A stretch of DNA of 13,562 bases from DATIRA01 sp964553405 (GTDB lineage Bacteria > Pseudomonadota > Gammaproteobacteria > Steroidobacterales > Steroidobacteraceae). Shown piece after piece: positions 1 to 8,149 of the stretch. The DNA lies in contig CAZKLS010000078.1 in the NCBI GenBank assembly GCA_964553405.1, forward strand, positions 1-13,562, in the 5' to 3' direction. The translations under genes were made by a program, and so were the position numbers. Positions within the stretch are counted from its first letter, which is position 1. Each line of letters opens with the position of its first letter. The notes beneath the pieces are model-generated. The model had not been told where the DNA came from. It did no database searches and saw only the letters and a program-made list of their open reading frames with translations.

Positions 1-352
1 CGCCGCCGTTGTAGAAGAAGTAACCGATGTCGTGCGCCTTGAAGACCTCGATCAGCCGCTCGTACTGGGTGGGGTCGTCCTCGAATTTCTTCAGCTTGAA
101 GCGGGCCGAGCCGAAGGCCCCTGCCGGGGTGTGACGGAGCGCGCGGATCGCGGCCGCGCTCTCCTTGCCGGTGTCGATCAGGTCCTCGGTCAGCGCGCCG
201 ATGATGCCGTTGCGGCCTGCATAGAGGCTGCCGATCCGGCCCTTGTGCTTGCGGGCGGTCTCGATGACGCCGCAGGCCGAGGCGTTGATCACTGCCGTGA
301 CACCACCGGATTGTGCGTAGAAGGCGTTGCGCCGAGGGGTCTTTTTCTGCAT
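1..352 (-). CDS. 6-phosphofructokinase, probably PPi-dependent (N-terminal part, runs off the left edge)
   Basis: Phosphofructokinases convert fructose 6-phosphate to fructose 1,6-bisphosphate in the cytoplasm; the PPi-dependent type uses pyrophosphate and works reversibly. 117 residues are visible. A glycine-rich donor loop lies at residues 15-25 (SGGVTAVINAS), and the visible part ends at YNGG, just where the family's GGD phosphate-binding motif begins. SGGVTAVINAS resembles the PPi-dependent clade more than the GGDAPGMNA loop of ATP enzymes; the deciding residues beyond YNGG are outside the window, so donor choice is inferred. The ATG at 352 is supported by GGGAG about 6 nt upstream. It is divergent from adk across 172 bp, which hold a 7-bp inverted repeat (434-440/454-460) that could be an operator. 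Family is secure, donor less so. Confidence 0.88.
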   Translation of the reverse strand, partial: MQKKTPRRNAFYAQSGGVTAVINASACGVIETARKHKGRIGSLYAGRNGIIGALTEDLIDTGKESAAAIRALRHTPAGAFGSARFKLKKFEDDPTQYERLIEVFKAHDIGYFFYNGG

Positions 353-524
353 GCGAACTCCCGGGAAAATCCTGACCAATGACGGGTACTTAGCGGGTTC
401 TGAAGGCTCCCAAGGATACCCGAATCGGCGCCCGCGCCGCCCCCGTACTAACCGCGGCGCAGGTTGGCGCGGCAGGCGGTTTTAGGTACGGTTCCCGCCA
501 CCCATTCCGGTCGGAAGAACAACC

Positions 525-1069
525 ATGAGACTCGTACTGCTAGGTGCGCCCGGTTCAGGCAAGGGAACGCAGGCCCAGAGGCTGCGCGACGAGAAGGGCA
601 TCCCGCAGATCTCCTCGGGAGACCTGCTGCGCGATGCGGTGGCCCGGGGGACCGAGCTCGGCAAGCGCGCCAAGGCGGCGATGGACGCCGGCGAGCTGGT
701 CTCCGACGAGATCGTGCTGGGGCTGATCCGCGAGCGGCTGGGGCGGGCGGACACGGCCGGTGGTTTCATCCTGGACGGCTATCCGCGGAACGTCGCACAG
801 GCCGGTGCGCTGGACGTCGTGCTTCGGGAGCTCGGCAAGCCGATCGACGCAGTCGTGCTGATGGACGTGGACGCAAAGGTCCTGATGAAGCGGCTGACGG
901 GCCGGCGGACCTGTCCGAAGTGCGGCAAGGTCTTCAACGTCTACTCCTCGCCCTCGGCGAACGGCGACCGCTGCGACGTCTGTCCGGATGCGCCGGAACT
1001 CGTGCAGCGGGCCGACGACCGCGAGGACGTGATCGAGAACCGCCTGAAGGTCTACGACAGCCAGACGGC
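525..1069 (+). CDS. adk: Adenylate kinase with a four-cysteine (zinc-type) LID; 3' end lost in the gap
   Basis: Adenylate kinase interconverts ATP + AMP and 2 ADP in the cytoplasm. The P-loop is at residues 7-15 (GAPGSGKGT), the AMP-binding SSGDLLR at 30-36, DGYPR at 84-88, RLTGRR at 123-128 and DDRED at 164-168. The LID carries C130, C133, C150 and C153 (C-x2-C-x16-C-x2-C), the zinc-binding arrangement familiar from Gram-positive enzymes and absent from E. coli Adk. 181 complete codons are visible; the family usually has about 215, so roughly 35 C-terminal residues lie in the gap. The ATG at 525 has GGAAG at 513-517. A weak promoter-like pair (TTGGCG at 464-469, TACGGT at 487-492, spacer 17) precedes it. 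It converges on rnd. Confidence 0.95.
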
Positions 1070-1169
1070 NNNNNNNNNNNNNNNNNNNNNNNNNNNNNNN
1101 NNNNNNNNNNNNNNNNNNNNNNNNNNNNNNNNNNNNNNNNNNNNNNNNNNNNNNNNNNNNNNNNNNNNN
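1070..1169. other. Assembly gap (100 N) inside convergent adk and rnd
   Basis: There are exactly 100 consecutive N, a common placeholder length for a scaffold join of unknown size. adk enters from the left in frame and rnd from the right in frame, each lacking only its C-terminal part. The true missing sequence therefore probably holds about 35 codons of adk, several tens of codons of rnd and any shared terminator. That needs at least about 200 bp unless the genes overlap, so 100 is unlikely to be the real length. Confidence 0.97.
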
Positions 1170-2098
1170 CGCCCGATCAGGCGGGTTTCCTCGGGCGTGG
1201 GCTTTCCGGGCGGCGGCTCGAGCGCCTGCCCGACCGGCTCGCTGGCCGCACGCTCGAGCAGCGCGAGCAGTTCCTCGCCACGCTTGCGCGCCACCGAAGG
1301 CGGCACTTCGCTGACCTCGGCCAGCTGCTCGGCGGTCCGGGGTGCGCGGGTCGCAATCGCATACAACGCGGCATCCGGCAGGATCCAGCCACGCGGCTTG
1401 TCCGAGGCGATGGCCCGTTCCTCCCGCCAGCAGGCGAGGGCCCGCGCGGCGGCCTGCTCCGCGGCGGTGAGCCGCCGCAGTCCCTTCAGCCGGCGCCAGG
1501 CGTCGGCGGGCTCCGTCCGGTAAAGCGCGGGATCATCGAACGCGGCGGTTTCCTCGGGCACCCAGCCGGCCCGGTCCCTGCGCTGCAGCTCGACCGACAG
1601 CTCATCGTGCAGCTCGAGCAGGTGGTGCACGTCGTCGGCCGCGTAGGCCAGCTGCTCCGGTGTCAGCGGGCGCCGCGACCAGTCGGTCCGGGTCTGGCCC
1701 TTGTCGATCGAGTGCCCGAGTTGCCGGGCGACGAGCTCGGCGTAGCCGACCTGCGGCGGGTAGCCGAGCAGCGCGGCGGCGACCTGGGTGTCGAACACCG
1801 GCCCGGTCAGCCGTCCCCCGGCCTGGTGCAGGATCTCGAGGTCCTGTCGGGCGGCGTGCAGGATCTTGAGCTTGCCACGGTCGGCGAGCAGCTCGTACAG
1901 CGTGCCCAACTCGAGCCCGGCCAGCGGGTCCACCAGGTAGCTGTCCGTGTCGCTGGCGAGCTGCACCAGGCACAGCTGCGCGTAGTAGGTCCGCTCCCGC
2001 ATGAACTCGGTGTCGAGCGCGAGGCGGGACGCGCCCTGCATCCGGAACACGGCTGCCTCCAGTTCCGCTTGTGTCGTGACGAGTCTCGCTTCCCGCAT
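1170..2098 (-). CDS. rnd: Ribonuclease D (C-terminal end lost in the gap)
   Basis: RNase D is a 3'-5' exoribonuclease that trims tRNA precursors and other small stable RNAs in the cytoplasm. The DEDDy exonuclease domain fills about residues 1-175: Exo I D29/E31 (LALDTEFMRERTYY), Exo II D86 (HAARQDLEIL), and Exo III with Y152-x3-D156 (YAADDVHHLL). An HRDC RNA-binding domain follows at about 208-285. 309 residues are visible before the gap; family members are usually about 370-390, so the end is missing. I take the ATG at 2098 because the exonuclease fold starts right after it; an in-frame ATG at 2179 would lie inside the divergent membrane gene. Only 46 bp separate it from that gene, so the promoters must overlap; TAGAAT at 2117-2122 is a possible + strand -10. 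Confidence 0.94.
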
Positions 2099-2144
2099 GA
2101 TCTGCCTGCCTGCGTGTAGAATCCGCTGCTGCGCCGGCCCGGCC

Positions 2145-2672
2145 GTGAGCACAGTGCAGCAGTTCCTCAAGGTCTTCATCGATATCGTACTCTGGCGCCA
2201 GGGTCCCCAGGACCTGCCGCCGTCGAACCTGCTGGTCCTGCTGACGCTCGCAGCCTACATGACCGTATCGACGCTGCAGCTGGCATTCCTGGACGAATCC
2301 GCCTTTACGTGGCTCTTTTTCGTCGTGGTCGATCCGCTGCTGCTCGGGGGCTGGATCTGGTTCGTGCTGCGCGTGTTCGGCCACCCGGAGCGCTTCCAGC
2401 AGACCATCGCGGCGGTCTACGGGACCGGTGCGTTGCTCGGCCTCGCGGTGTACCTGCCGGCCCAGCTGCTGGTGACCGGGGCCGCCACGCAGCCCGACTC
2501 GACCGCGGCCCAGCTGATCGCGCTCGCGATGGTGGTCGTTTTCGCCGCTGTGACCGGGCGGATCATCAAGCTCGCGACGGACACGAGCATGTTCACCGGA
2601 GTGGCGATTGCGTTGACCTATTTCCTGGCCGTGGACGTGCTGATCAGCATGCTGCGCGGATCGGTGGGCTGA
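2145..2672 (+). CDS. Five-helix inner-membrane protein of unknown function (Yip1-like)
   Basis: A 175-residue, very hydrophobic protein with about five predicted transmembrane segments (roughly 27-47, 53-77, 88-110, 122-141, 147-169), read by eye. The short N-terminal part holds LWRQGPQDLP, a GPxDLP pattern I associate with uncharacterised proteobacterial membrane proteins; some carry a loose Yip1-domain label. No catalytic motif is visible. GTG at 2145 is the most likely start, because upstream codons would run into the rnd coding region; GTG at 2154 is an alternative, and neither has a clear Shine-Dalgarno. Its stop is 2 nt before the mpl ATG, so the two are almost certainly cotranscribed and translationally coupled. 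A role near the envelope or murein recycling is only suggested by that pairing. Confidence 0.8.
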   Translation: MSTVQQFLKVFIDIVLWRQGPQDLPPSNLLVLLTLAAYMTVSTLQLAFLDESAFTWLFFVVVDPLLLGGWIWFVLRVFGHPERFQQTIAAVYGTGALLGLAVYLPAQLLVTGAATQPDSTAAQLIALAMVVVFAAVTGRIIKLATDTSMFTGVAIALTYFLAVDVLISMLRGSVG

Positions 2673-2674
2673 GC

Positions 2675-4054
2675 ATGCACCTGCACATCATCGGCATCGC
2701 CGGAACGTTCATGGGTGGCATCGCCGCGCTGGCCCGCGCGGCCGGCCATCGGGTCACCGGCTCCGACCGCAACGTGTATCCGCCGATGAGCACGCAGCTC
2801 GAGGCGCTCGGCATCGACCTGATCGAAGGTTATGAGCCGGACCAGCTGAAGCTCGCGCCGGACGTGTTCGTGGTCGGCAACGTGATGAGCCGCGGCAACG
2901 CGCTGATCGAGGCGCTGCTCGACAGCGGTCGCCGCTATGTCTCAGGACCGGAATGGCTGGCGCAGAACGTGCTGCAGGGACGCTGGGTGCTCGGCGTCGC
3001 GGGCACGCACGGCAAGACGACCACCTCGAGCATGCTGGCCTTCATCCTCGAGCACGCCGGGTTCGCGCCGGGATTCCTGGTCGGTGGCGTGGCGCAGGAC
3101 TTCGATACGAGTGCGCGGCTCGGTCAGGGCGAGCACTTCGTGGTCGAGGCCGACGAGTACGACACCGCCTTCTTCGACAAGCGCGCCAAGTTCGTCCACT
3201 ACCGGCCGCGCACGGCGATCCTGAACAACCTCGAGCACGACCACGCGGACATCTATCCCGACGTGGCCTCGATACAGAAGCAGTTCCACTTCCTGCTGCG
3301 CACGGTGCCCGGTAACGGCCGGCTGGTCGTCAACGCCGCCGACCGCAACCTCGACGAGGTGCTGGAGATGGGCTGCTGGACGCCGGTCGAGCGCTTCACG
3401 GCGCGGGACGACGTGCGCAGCGTCTGGCGCGTCGTCGCCGAGCCGCAGAGCGGCTACTCCGAGTTCGATCTGCTGCACGGCGAGCGGCGGGTCGGCTCGG
3501 TGTCCTGGGGCATGTTCGGGCGGCACAACGCCGAGAATGCGCTCGCGGCCTTCGTCGCCGCCCGCCACGCCGGCGTGGCGGAACAGGCGGCGCTCGAGGC
3601 GCTCGGGAAATTCGGCGGCGTGCGGCGACGCCTCGAGTTGCGCGGGACGGTGGCCGGCATCGCGGTGTTCGACGATTTCGCGCACCATCCGACTGCGATC
3701 CTGCACACGCTGGAGGCGGCGCGTCGCAAGGCGGGCGGCGGGCGCGTCGTGGCGGTGCTCGAGCCGCGCTCGAACACGATGAAGCTCGGTACGCACACGG
3801 CCGCGCTGGTCGACGCGCTGGGCGCCGCGGATTCGGTGTTTCTCTACCAGTCGCCGGAAGTGAAGTGGGACGTGGCCGATGCGATGCGCCCGCTCGGCGC
3901 GAAGGCGCGGGTCGAGCGCGACATCGACGCGCTCGCGCAGCAGATCGCCACCGTCGCCGAGGCCGGCGACCAGCTGGTGCTGATGAGCAACGGCTCTTTC
4001 GGCGGGCTGCACGAGCGGCTGCTCGAGGCGCTGCGCAGCCGCCACGGAGGCTGA
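2675..4054 (+). CDS. mpl: UDP-N-acetylmuramate:L-alanyl-gamma-D-glutamyl-meso-diaminopimelate ligase (murein tripeptide ligase)
   Basis: Mpl joins the murein tripeptide released from old cell wall to UDP-MurNAc with ATP, returning it to peptidoglycan synthesis. The 459 residues match the E. coli enzyme length (457). Mur-ligase features appear in order: an N-terminal nucleotide-binding GIAGTFMGG near residue 7, ATP P-loop GTHGKTTT at 110-117 (K114), the central EADEYDTAFFDKR segment, LNNLEHDHADIYP, FGRHNAENALAA, FDDFAHHPTAI and LEPRSNTMKLG. GIAGTFMGG and EADEYDTAFFDKR distinguish Mpl from MurC. The ATG lies 2 nt after the membrane-protein stop. The next gene starts 6 nt after its stop, so it sits mid-operon. 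No frameshift or missing motif. Confidence 0.96.
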   Translation: MHLHIIGIAGTFMGGIAALARAAGHRVTGSDRNVYPPMSTQLEALGIDLIEGYEPDQLKLAPDVFVVGNVMSRGNALIEALLDSGRRYVSGPEWLAQNVLQGRWVLGVAGTHGKTTTSSMLAFILEHAGFAPGFLVGGVAQDFDTSARLGQGEHFVVEADEYDTAFFDKRAKFVHYRPRTAILNNLEHDHADIYPDVASIQKQFHFLLRTVPGNGRLVVNAADRNLDEVLEMGCWTPVERFTARDDVRSVWRVVAEPQSGYSEFDLLHGERRVGSVSWGMFGRHNAENALAAFVAARHAGVAEQAALEALGKFGGVRRRLELRGTVAGIAVFDDFAHHPTAILHTLEAARRKAGGGRVVAVLEPRSNTMKLGTHTAALVDALGAADSVFLYQSPEVKWDVADAMRPLGAKARVERDIDALAQQIATVAEAGDQLVLMSNGSFGGLHERLLEALRSRHGG

Positions 4055-4060
4055 GCAGCC

Positions 4061-4642
4061 ATGGAGCGCGTCGAGATCCCGCTGTTCCCGCTGCAGGCAG
4101 TCCTGTTTCCCGGCGGGCCGCTGCCACTGCGGATCTTCGAGACCCGTTATCTCGACCTGGTGCGTCGCTGCCTGCGGGAGGACACGGGTTTCGGCGTGGT
4201 GCTGATCCGCGAAGGCCAGGAAGCCGCGGGTCCCGCGCTGACGTTCGACATCGGGACCTACGCCCGCATCGTGGACTTCTCCCGGCATCCCGACGGTCTG
4301 CTCGGCATCGAGGCCCGCGGCGACAGGCGCTTTCGAATCCTCGAGCGGCGGCGCGAGCCCGACGGACTGAACGTGGCGGACGTCGAGTGGCTGCCGCATG
4401 AGTCCGGGGTCTCGCTGCCGCAGGAGTTCGCCGAGATCGGACCGGCGCTCGCGCACGCGCTGGACCAGGCGGGCGAGCCGTTTGCCTCGCTGGAGCGCAG
4501 TCTCGATTCGGCAGCCTGGGTCTCTGCCAGGCTCGCGGAAGTGCTGCCGTTACCGATGGTCCACAAGCAGCACTGCCTGGAACTCGACGATCCGCTCGAG
4601 CGACTTCGGTACCTAAGGCCCTTGTTCGAGATCACGGGCTGA
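4061..4642 (+). CDS. LON substrate-binding (N-terminal) domain protein without protease parts
   Basis: 193 residues similar to the N-terminal substrate-recognition domain of Lon protease, but with no AAA+ ATPase or Ser-Lys peptidase domain. The diagnostic start is IPLFPLQAVLFPGGPLPLRIFE at about residues 6-27, followed by ETRYLDLVRRCL, GFGVVLI, GTYARI and the GDRRFRIL strand, the usual order of this beta-rich fold. Stand-alone forms are widespread in proteobacteria; their role is not well established, and protein or peptide binding is the usual guess. GGAGG at 4046-4050, inside the end of mpl, sits 10 nt before the ATG. It follows mpl by 6 nt and precedes the glycosyltransferase gene by 27 nt. 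Confidence 0.9.
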   Translation: MERVEIPLFPLQAVLFPGGPLPLRIFETRYLDLVRRCLREDTGFGVVLIREGQEAAGPALTFDIGTYARIVDFSRHPDGLLGIEARGDRRFRILERRREPDGLNVADVEWLPHESGVSLPQEFAEIGPALAHALDQAGEPFASLERSLDSAAWVSARLAEVLPLPMVHKQHCLELDDPLERLRYLRPLFEITG

Positions 4643-4669
4643 ACGCGCAGCCGCGCCGGCAAACCAACC

Positions 4670-6796
4670 ATGAGCGGACCGCGATTCCTGTTCCTGCCGG
4701 TCTCCGGGCCCGGAGGTGCCGGTGAGTTCTTCCGCTCGGTGGCCGTGGCGCACGCGCTCGAGCGGCGCTGGCCGGACAGCGAGATCAGCTTCGTCGTGAG
4801 CCGGGATGCCTCCTATGCGCAGAGCACGGCGTTCCGCACGCTGCTGGTCGATCGCTCGCCCACCCACGAATCCGACGCAGTGCTGGAAATTCTCCGGCAG
4901 GAGCAGCCGGACGTTGCGGTTTTCGACAGCTCGGGCCGCGTGGTCCAGTACCGCGCGGCGAAGCGGCAGGGCACCCGGGTCGTCTACGTGAGTTCGCGCG
5001 CCTCGGCACGGCGCCGCGGATTCCGGCTGCGTCGGATGCGGTGGCTGGACCAGCACTGGATCGCGCAGCCGCGCTTTCTCGGCGGCGACCTGCGGCGCGC
5101 CGAGGCGGCGAAGGCCCGGCTGATGTCGGCCACCGAGGTGGTGTTCCTCGAGGTGCTGCACGAGCCGCCGGACCCGGAGGCGGCTTCACGGCGGCTCGCC
5201 GGGCTCGGGCTCGGCGGTCGCCGCTTCGCTCTCTGCTGCCCGGGCGGCGGCGGGACCTTCGCCGACCGGCCGGACCCGGCGCTGCTGTACTTCGAGGCGG
5301 CATCCCGGTTCACGCGACAGACGGGAATCCCGGTGCTGGCCGTGCTCGGAAGCCGCTTCGAGCCGCCGGCGTCGGTGCCGGACGGCGTGCACCTGTTGCA
5401 GACGATCCCGAACGGGGAGCTGATGGCGCTGCTCGGGCAGTGCCGGCTCGCGATGCTGAACGGCGGCAGCCTGCTGGTGCAGGCCATTGCGCAGCGCACG
5501 CCCTGTGTCGCCGCGCCGATCGCCGACGACCAGCCGGAGCGCATCGAGCACTGCGCGGCATTGGGCCTGGTTCGTCCCGCGCCGCTCGAGCACGAGGCGC
5601 TGGCCGCGGAGGCAGTGCGGCTCTGCGCGGACGAGGCGGGACTGCGGCAATTGAGTGAACGAGCCGCCGAGCTCGATCTGCGGAACGGGCTCGACGTGGC
5701 GGTGGACGCAGTCGCGGGACTGCTGCAGGACCGGCGCATCGTCGCCGGTCCGTGCGCCTCGACGGATGGCGAGCGCCTGAGAATCATGCACGTGATCCTC
5801 TCGCGGGGCTTCGCGGGCTCCGAGCGGGCCGTCGCGGAATCATGCAACGCGATGTGCACCGCGCACGACGTGACGCTGGTGATCCGGCGCGACCACCGCC
5901 GCCCGAGCGGGGCGAGCATTCGCGATCACATCGATCCCCGCGTGCGCGTCGTGGAGCTGCCGGCCTACTGGTTCACGCGCCGCCGCCTCGGCGAGGCCAT
6001 CCGCGAATTTCGCCCGGATGTGATCCACACCCACCTTCGGCGCGGCACCCGCTACGTCGTGCAGCTGGCGACCGGCGTGCCGCACGTCTGCACGCTGCAC
6101 GTCTCGCTGAACGGGCCGCATTACCTGCGGACGGACGGGCTGATCTGCATCTCCCGCTGGCAGCAGCAGACGCTGCCCGCCGAACGGCCGCCACACGTGT
6201 TCCTGATCCCGAATTCGCACGTTCCGCAGCCGCGGCTCGACCCCGATCGGCGCGAGGCGCTGCGGCGCGAACTCGGCGCCGGTGAGCAGGACTTCCTGGT
6301 CGGCGGCGTCGGCCGCCTGAGCGCGAGCAAGGGTTTCGACGTACTGCTGCGGGCATTCGCGAAAGCCCGGCTGCCCGGCGCGCGGCTGGCGATCATCGGC
6401 GAGGGGCGCGAGCGGGCGCGGCTCGAGCGCCTCGCCGGGGAGCGCGTCAGGCTGGTCGGCTATCGGCACGACGCCAAGGACTGCTACCAGGCTTTCGACC
6501 TGTTCGTCAGCCCGTCGCGTTCCGAACCGTTCGGTCGCGTGATCATCGAGGCACTCGACGGCGGAGCGCCGGTGATCGCCACCGACGTGCTCGGGCCCAG
6601 GGACACGGCACGCGACTATCCGATCGAACTGGTGCCGCCCGACGACGTCGATGCGCTCGCCGAAGCCCTCGAGCGCGCCTATGCGCGGCCCCGCGAGCGC
6701 AGATCGCCCGACCTCGCGGATTTCCACGTCGATGCGATCGCGGACCGCATCCTCGAGGCTTACCGGGAAGTGATCTCCGGGCGCGTCAGATCCTAG
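4670..6796 (+). CDS. Two-unit glycosyltransferase: N-terminal GT-B (GT28/PseG-like) fused to C-terminal GT4
   Basis: One 708-residue frame holds two GT-B-like units. Unit 1 (about 1-365) opens with a glycine-rich loop (SGPGGAGEFFRS) and ends with a donor-site-like N264-G-G-S, then DDQPERIEH from 286, as in MurG/PseG-type or heptosyltransferase-like proteins. Unit 2 (about 370-700) is a GT4 (WaaG/MshA-like) retaining transferase: MHVILSRGFAGSERAV at 373, DVIHTHL, GRLSASKG with R549 and K554, and the E-x7-E motif E619/E627 in SEPFGRVIIEALDGG. It probably builds a surface polysaccharide or glycolipid; donors and acceptors are unknown. No membrane segment or signal peptide. The ATG at 4670 lacks a good Shine-Dalgarno but directly precedes the fold. 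No stop interrupts the junction. Its 3' end overlaps hemL by 11 bp. Confidence 0.88.
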   Translation: MSGPRFLFLPVSGPGGAGEFFRSVAVAHALERRWPDSEISFVVSRDASYAQSTAFRTLLVDRSPTHESDAVLEILRQEQPDVAVFDSSGRVVQYRAAKRQGTRVVYVSSRASARRRGFRLRRMRWLDQHWIAQPRFLGGDLRRAEAAKARLMSATEVVFLEVLHEPPDPEAASRRLAGLGLGGRRFALCCPGGGGTFADRPDPALLYFEAASRFTRQTGIPVLAVLGSRFEPPASVPDGVHLLQTIPNGELMALLGQCRLAMLNGGSLLVQAIAQRTPCVAAPIADDQPERIEHCAALGLVRPAPLEHEALAAEAVRLCADEAGLRQLSERAAELDLRNGLDVAVDAVAGLLQDRRIVAGPCASTDGERLRIMHVILSRGFAGSERAVAESCNAMCTAHDVTLVIRRDHRRPSGASIRDHIDPRVRVVELPAYWFTRRRLGEAIREFRPDVIHTHLRRGTRYVVQLATGVPHVCTLHVSLNGPHYLRTDGLICISRWQQQTLPAERPPHVFLIPNSHVPQPRLDPDRREALRRELGAGEQDFLVGGVGRLSASKGFDVLLRAFAKARLPGARLAIIGEGRERARLERLAGERVRLVGYRHDAKDCYQAFDLFVSPSRSEPFGRVIIEALDGGAPVIATDVLGPRDTARDYPIELVPPDDVDALAEALERAYARPRERRSPDLADFHVDAIADRILEAYREVISGRVRS

Positions 6797-8054
6797 CGAA
6801 CACGCGGCCCGCGGCCTCGATCGTCGCCTCGATTTCCCGCGCGCCGTGGGCGCCGGACACGAAGCCGGCCTCGAAGGCCGAAGGCGCGAGGTAGACGCCT
6901 TCCTCCAGCATGCCGTGGAAGAACCGCTTGAAGCGTTCGACGTCGCAGGCCGTGGCGCCCGAGTAGGAGGTGACCGTCGGGGCGTCGGTGAAGAACAGCC
7001 CGAACATGCCGCAGACGTGATTCGTGGCGAGCGGGATGCCGGCGCGGGCGGCGGCTGCGGCGATGCCCTCGACGAGGTGATCGGTCGCGGCAGCGAGCGA
7101 GGCGTGAAAGCCCGCCGCCTCGATTCCGTCGAGCGTCGCGAGCCCGGCCGCCATCGCGACGGGGTTCCCGGACAGCGTTCCCGCCTGGTAGACAGGACCG
7201 AGCGGCGCGAGCTGCTCCATGATGTCCCTGCGGCCGCCGAACGCGCCGACGGGCATGCCGCCGCCGACGATCTTGCCCAGCGTCGTCAGATCGGGTCGCA
7301 CGCCGTAGAGCTGCTGTGCACCACCGCGGGCCACCCGGAACCCGGTCATGACTTCGTCGAAGATCAGCACCGCGCCGTGCCGGGTGCATTCCTCGCGCAG
7401 CGTCTCGAGAAAGCCGGCGACCGGCGGGATGCAGTTCATGTTGCCGGCGACGGGCTCCACGATCACGCAGGCGATCGAGGGGCCGAGCTCGGCGAAGACC
7501 GCCTTGACCTGGTCGGGATCGTTGTAGGCCAACGTCAGCGTGTGGGCCGCGAGTTCGGGCGGCACCCCCGGTGACGTCGGCACGCCGAGCGTCAGCGCGC
7601 CGGAGCCGGCCTTGACCAGCAGCGAGTCGGAGTGGCCGTGGTAACAGCCCTCGAACTTGACGATCTTGTCGCGCTGCGTGAAGCCCCGGGCGAGCCGGAT
7701 CGCGCTCATCGTGGCCTCGGTCCCGGAGCTCACCATCCGGACGAGCTCGATCGAGGGCACGAGCTCGACGATCTTGCGGGCCATGACGGTCTCGATCTCG
7801 GTCGGGGCACCGAATGACAGCCCGTTCACGGCGGTTTCCTGCACGGCGCGGATCACGGCCGGATGCGCATGACCGAGGATCATCGGGCCCCAGGATCCGA
7901 CGTAGTCGATGAACCTGCGCCCGTCCGCGGCCGTCACGCAGGGCCCGTCCGCACTCGCGAAGAACACCGGCTCGCCGCCGACGCCGCGGAATGCGCGAAC
8001 CGGCGAGTTCACGCCGCCAGGGATGTATTTGCAGGCTTCGGTGTACAGGCTCAC
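6786..8054 (-). CDS. hemL: Glutamate-1-semialdehyde 2,1-aminomutase
   Basis: HemL is a PLP enzyme that turns glutamate-1-semialdehyde into 5-aminolevulinate, the tetrapyrrole precursor of the C5 pathway, in the cytoplasm. The 422 residues are full length. Signatures include IPGGVNSPVRAF at 11-22, GSWGPMILGH at about 53-62, SSGTEATMSAIRLAR from 109, GCYHGHSD at 136-143, IFDEV (D233/E234) and the PLP lysine K261 in LGKIVGGGMPVGAFGG. The start is GTG at 8054 with GGAGA about 7 nt upstream. Next to the divergent rubredoxin gene it follows a hemL-rubredoxin neighbourhood seen in many gammaproteobacteria. The 95-bp divergent gap holds a short perfect palindrome GCTAG-T-CTAGC (8084-8094). Its 3' end overlaps the glycosyltransferase gene by 11 bp. 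Confidence 0.97.
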   Translation of the reverse strand: MSLYTEACKYIPGGVNSPVRAFRGVGGEPVFFASADGPCVTAADGRRFIDYVGSWGPMILGHAHPAVIRAVQETAVNGLSFGAPTEIETVMARKIVELVPSIELVRMVSSGTEATMSAIRLARGFTQRDKIVKFEGCYHGHSDSLLVKAGSGALTLGVPTSPGVPPELAAHTLTLAYNDPDQVKAVFAELGPSIACVIVEPVAGNMNCIPPVAGFLETLREECTRHGAVLIFDEVMTGFRVARGGAQQLYGVRPDLTTLGKIVGGGMPVGAFGGRRDIMEQLAPLGPVYQAGTLSGNPVAMAAGLATLDGIEAAGFHASLAAATDHLVEGIAAAAARAGIPLATNHVCGMFGLFFTDAPTVTSYSGATACDVERFKRFFHGMLEEGVYLAPSAFEAGFVSGAHGAREIEATIEAAGRVFARI

Positions 8055-8137
8055 GAGGGATCTCCGGCGCTCGCGCGGGGCCCGCTAGTCTAGCAGCCGG
8101 GGCGCCGCGGCCCGTACCATAGGGACGCGCTCTGCCT

Positions 8138-8142
8138 GGAGG
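8138..8142 (+). promoter_or_regulatory. Strong Shine-Dalgarno that fixes a TTG start
   Basis: GGAGG, 7 nt before the TTG at 8150. The only ATG in the frame (8162) would leave one residue before the first metal-binding Cys of rubredoxin and has no ribosome site at a proper distance, so this site supports TTG as the true start. Confidence 0.75.
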
Positions 8143-8149
8143 TGTGGTC

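Noticed and set aside
464..2119. 551-codon open frame on + across adk, the gap and rnd
   Set aside because: It runs through the N block and is out of frame with adk and antisense to rnd; it has no family motif and is kept open by high GC.
2942..4456. 504-codon open frame on - opposite mpl and the LON-domain gene
   Set aside because: Antisense shadow of two well-supported genes; its His/Arg/Asp-rich composition reflects complementary GC codons.
5786..6796. Separate GT4 gene starting at the internal ATG 5786
   Set aside because: No stop codon or convincing Shine-Dalgarno separates it from the upstream unit; internal initiation is possible but a single fused protein is simpler.
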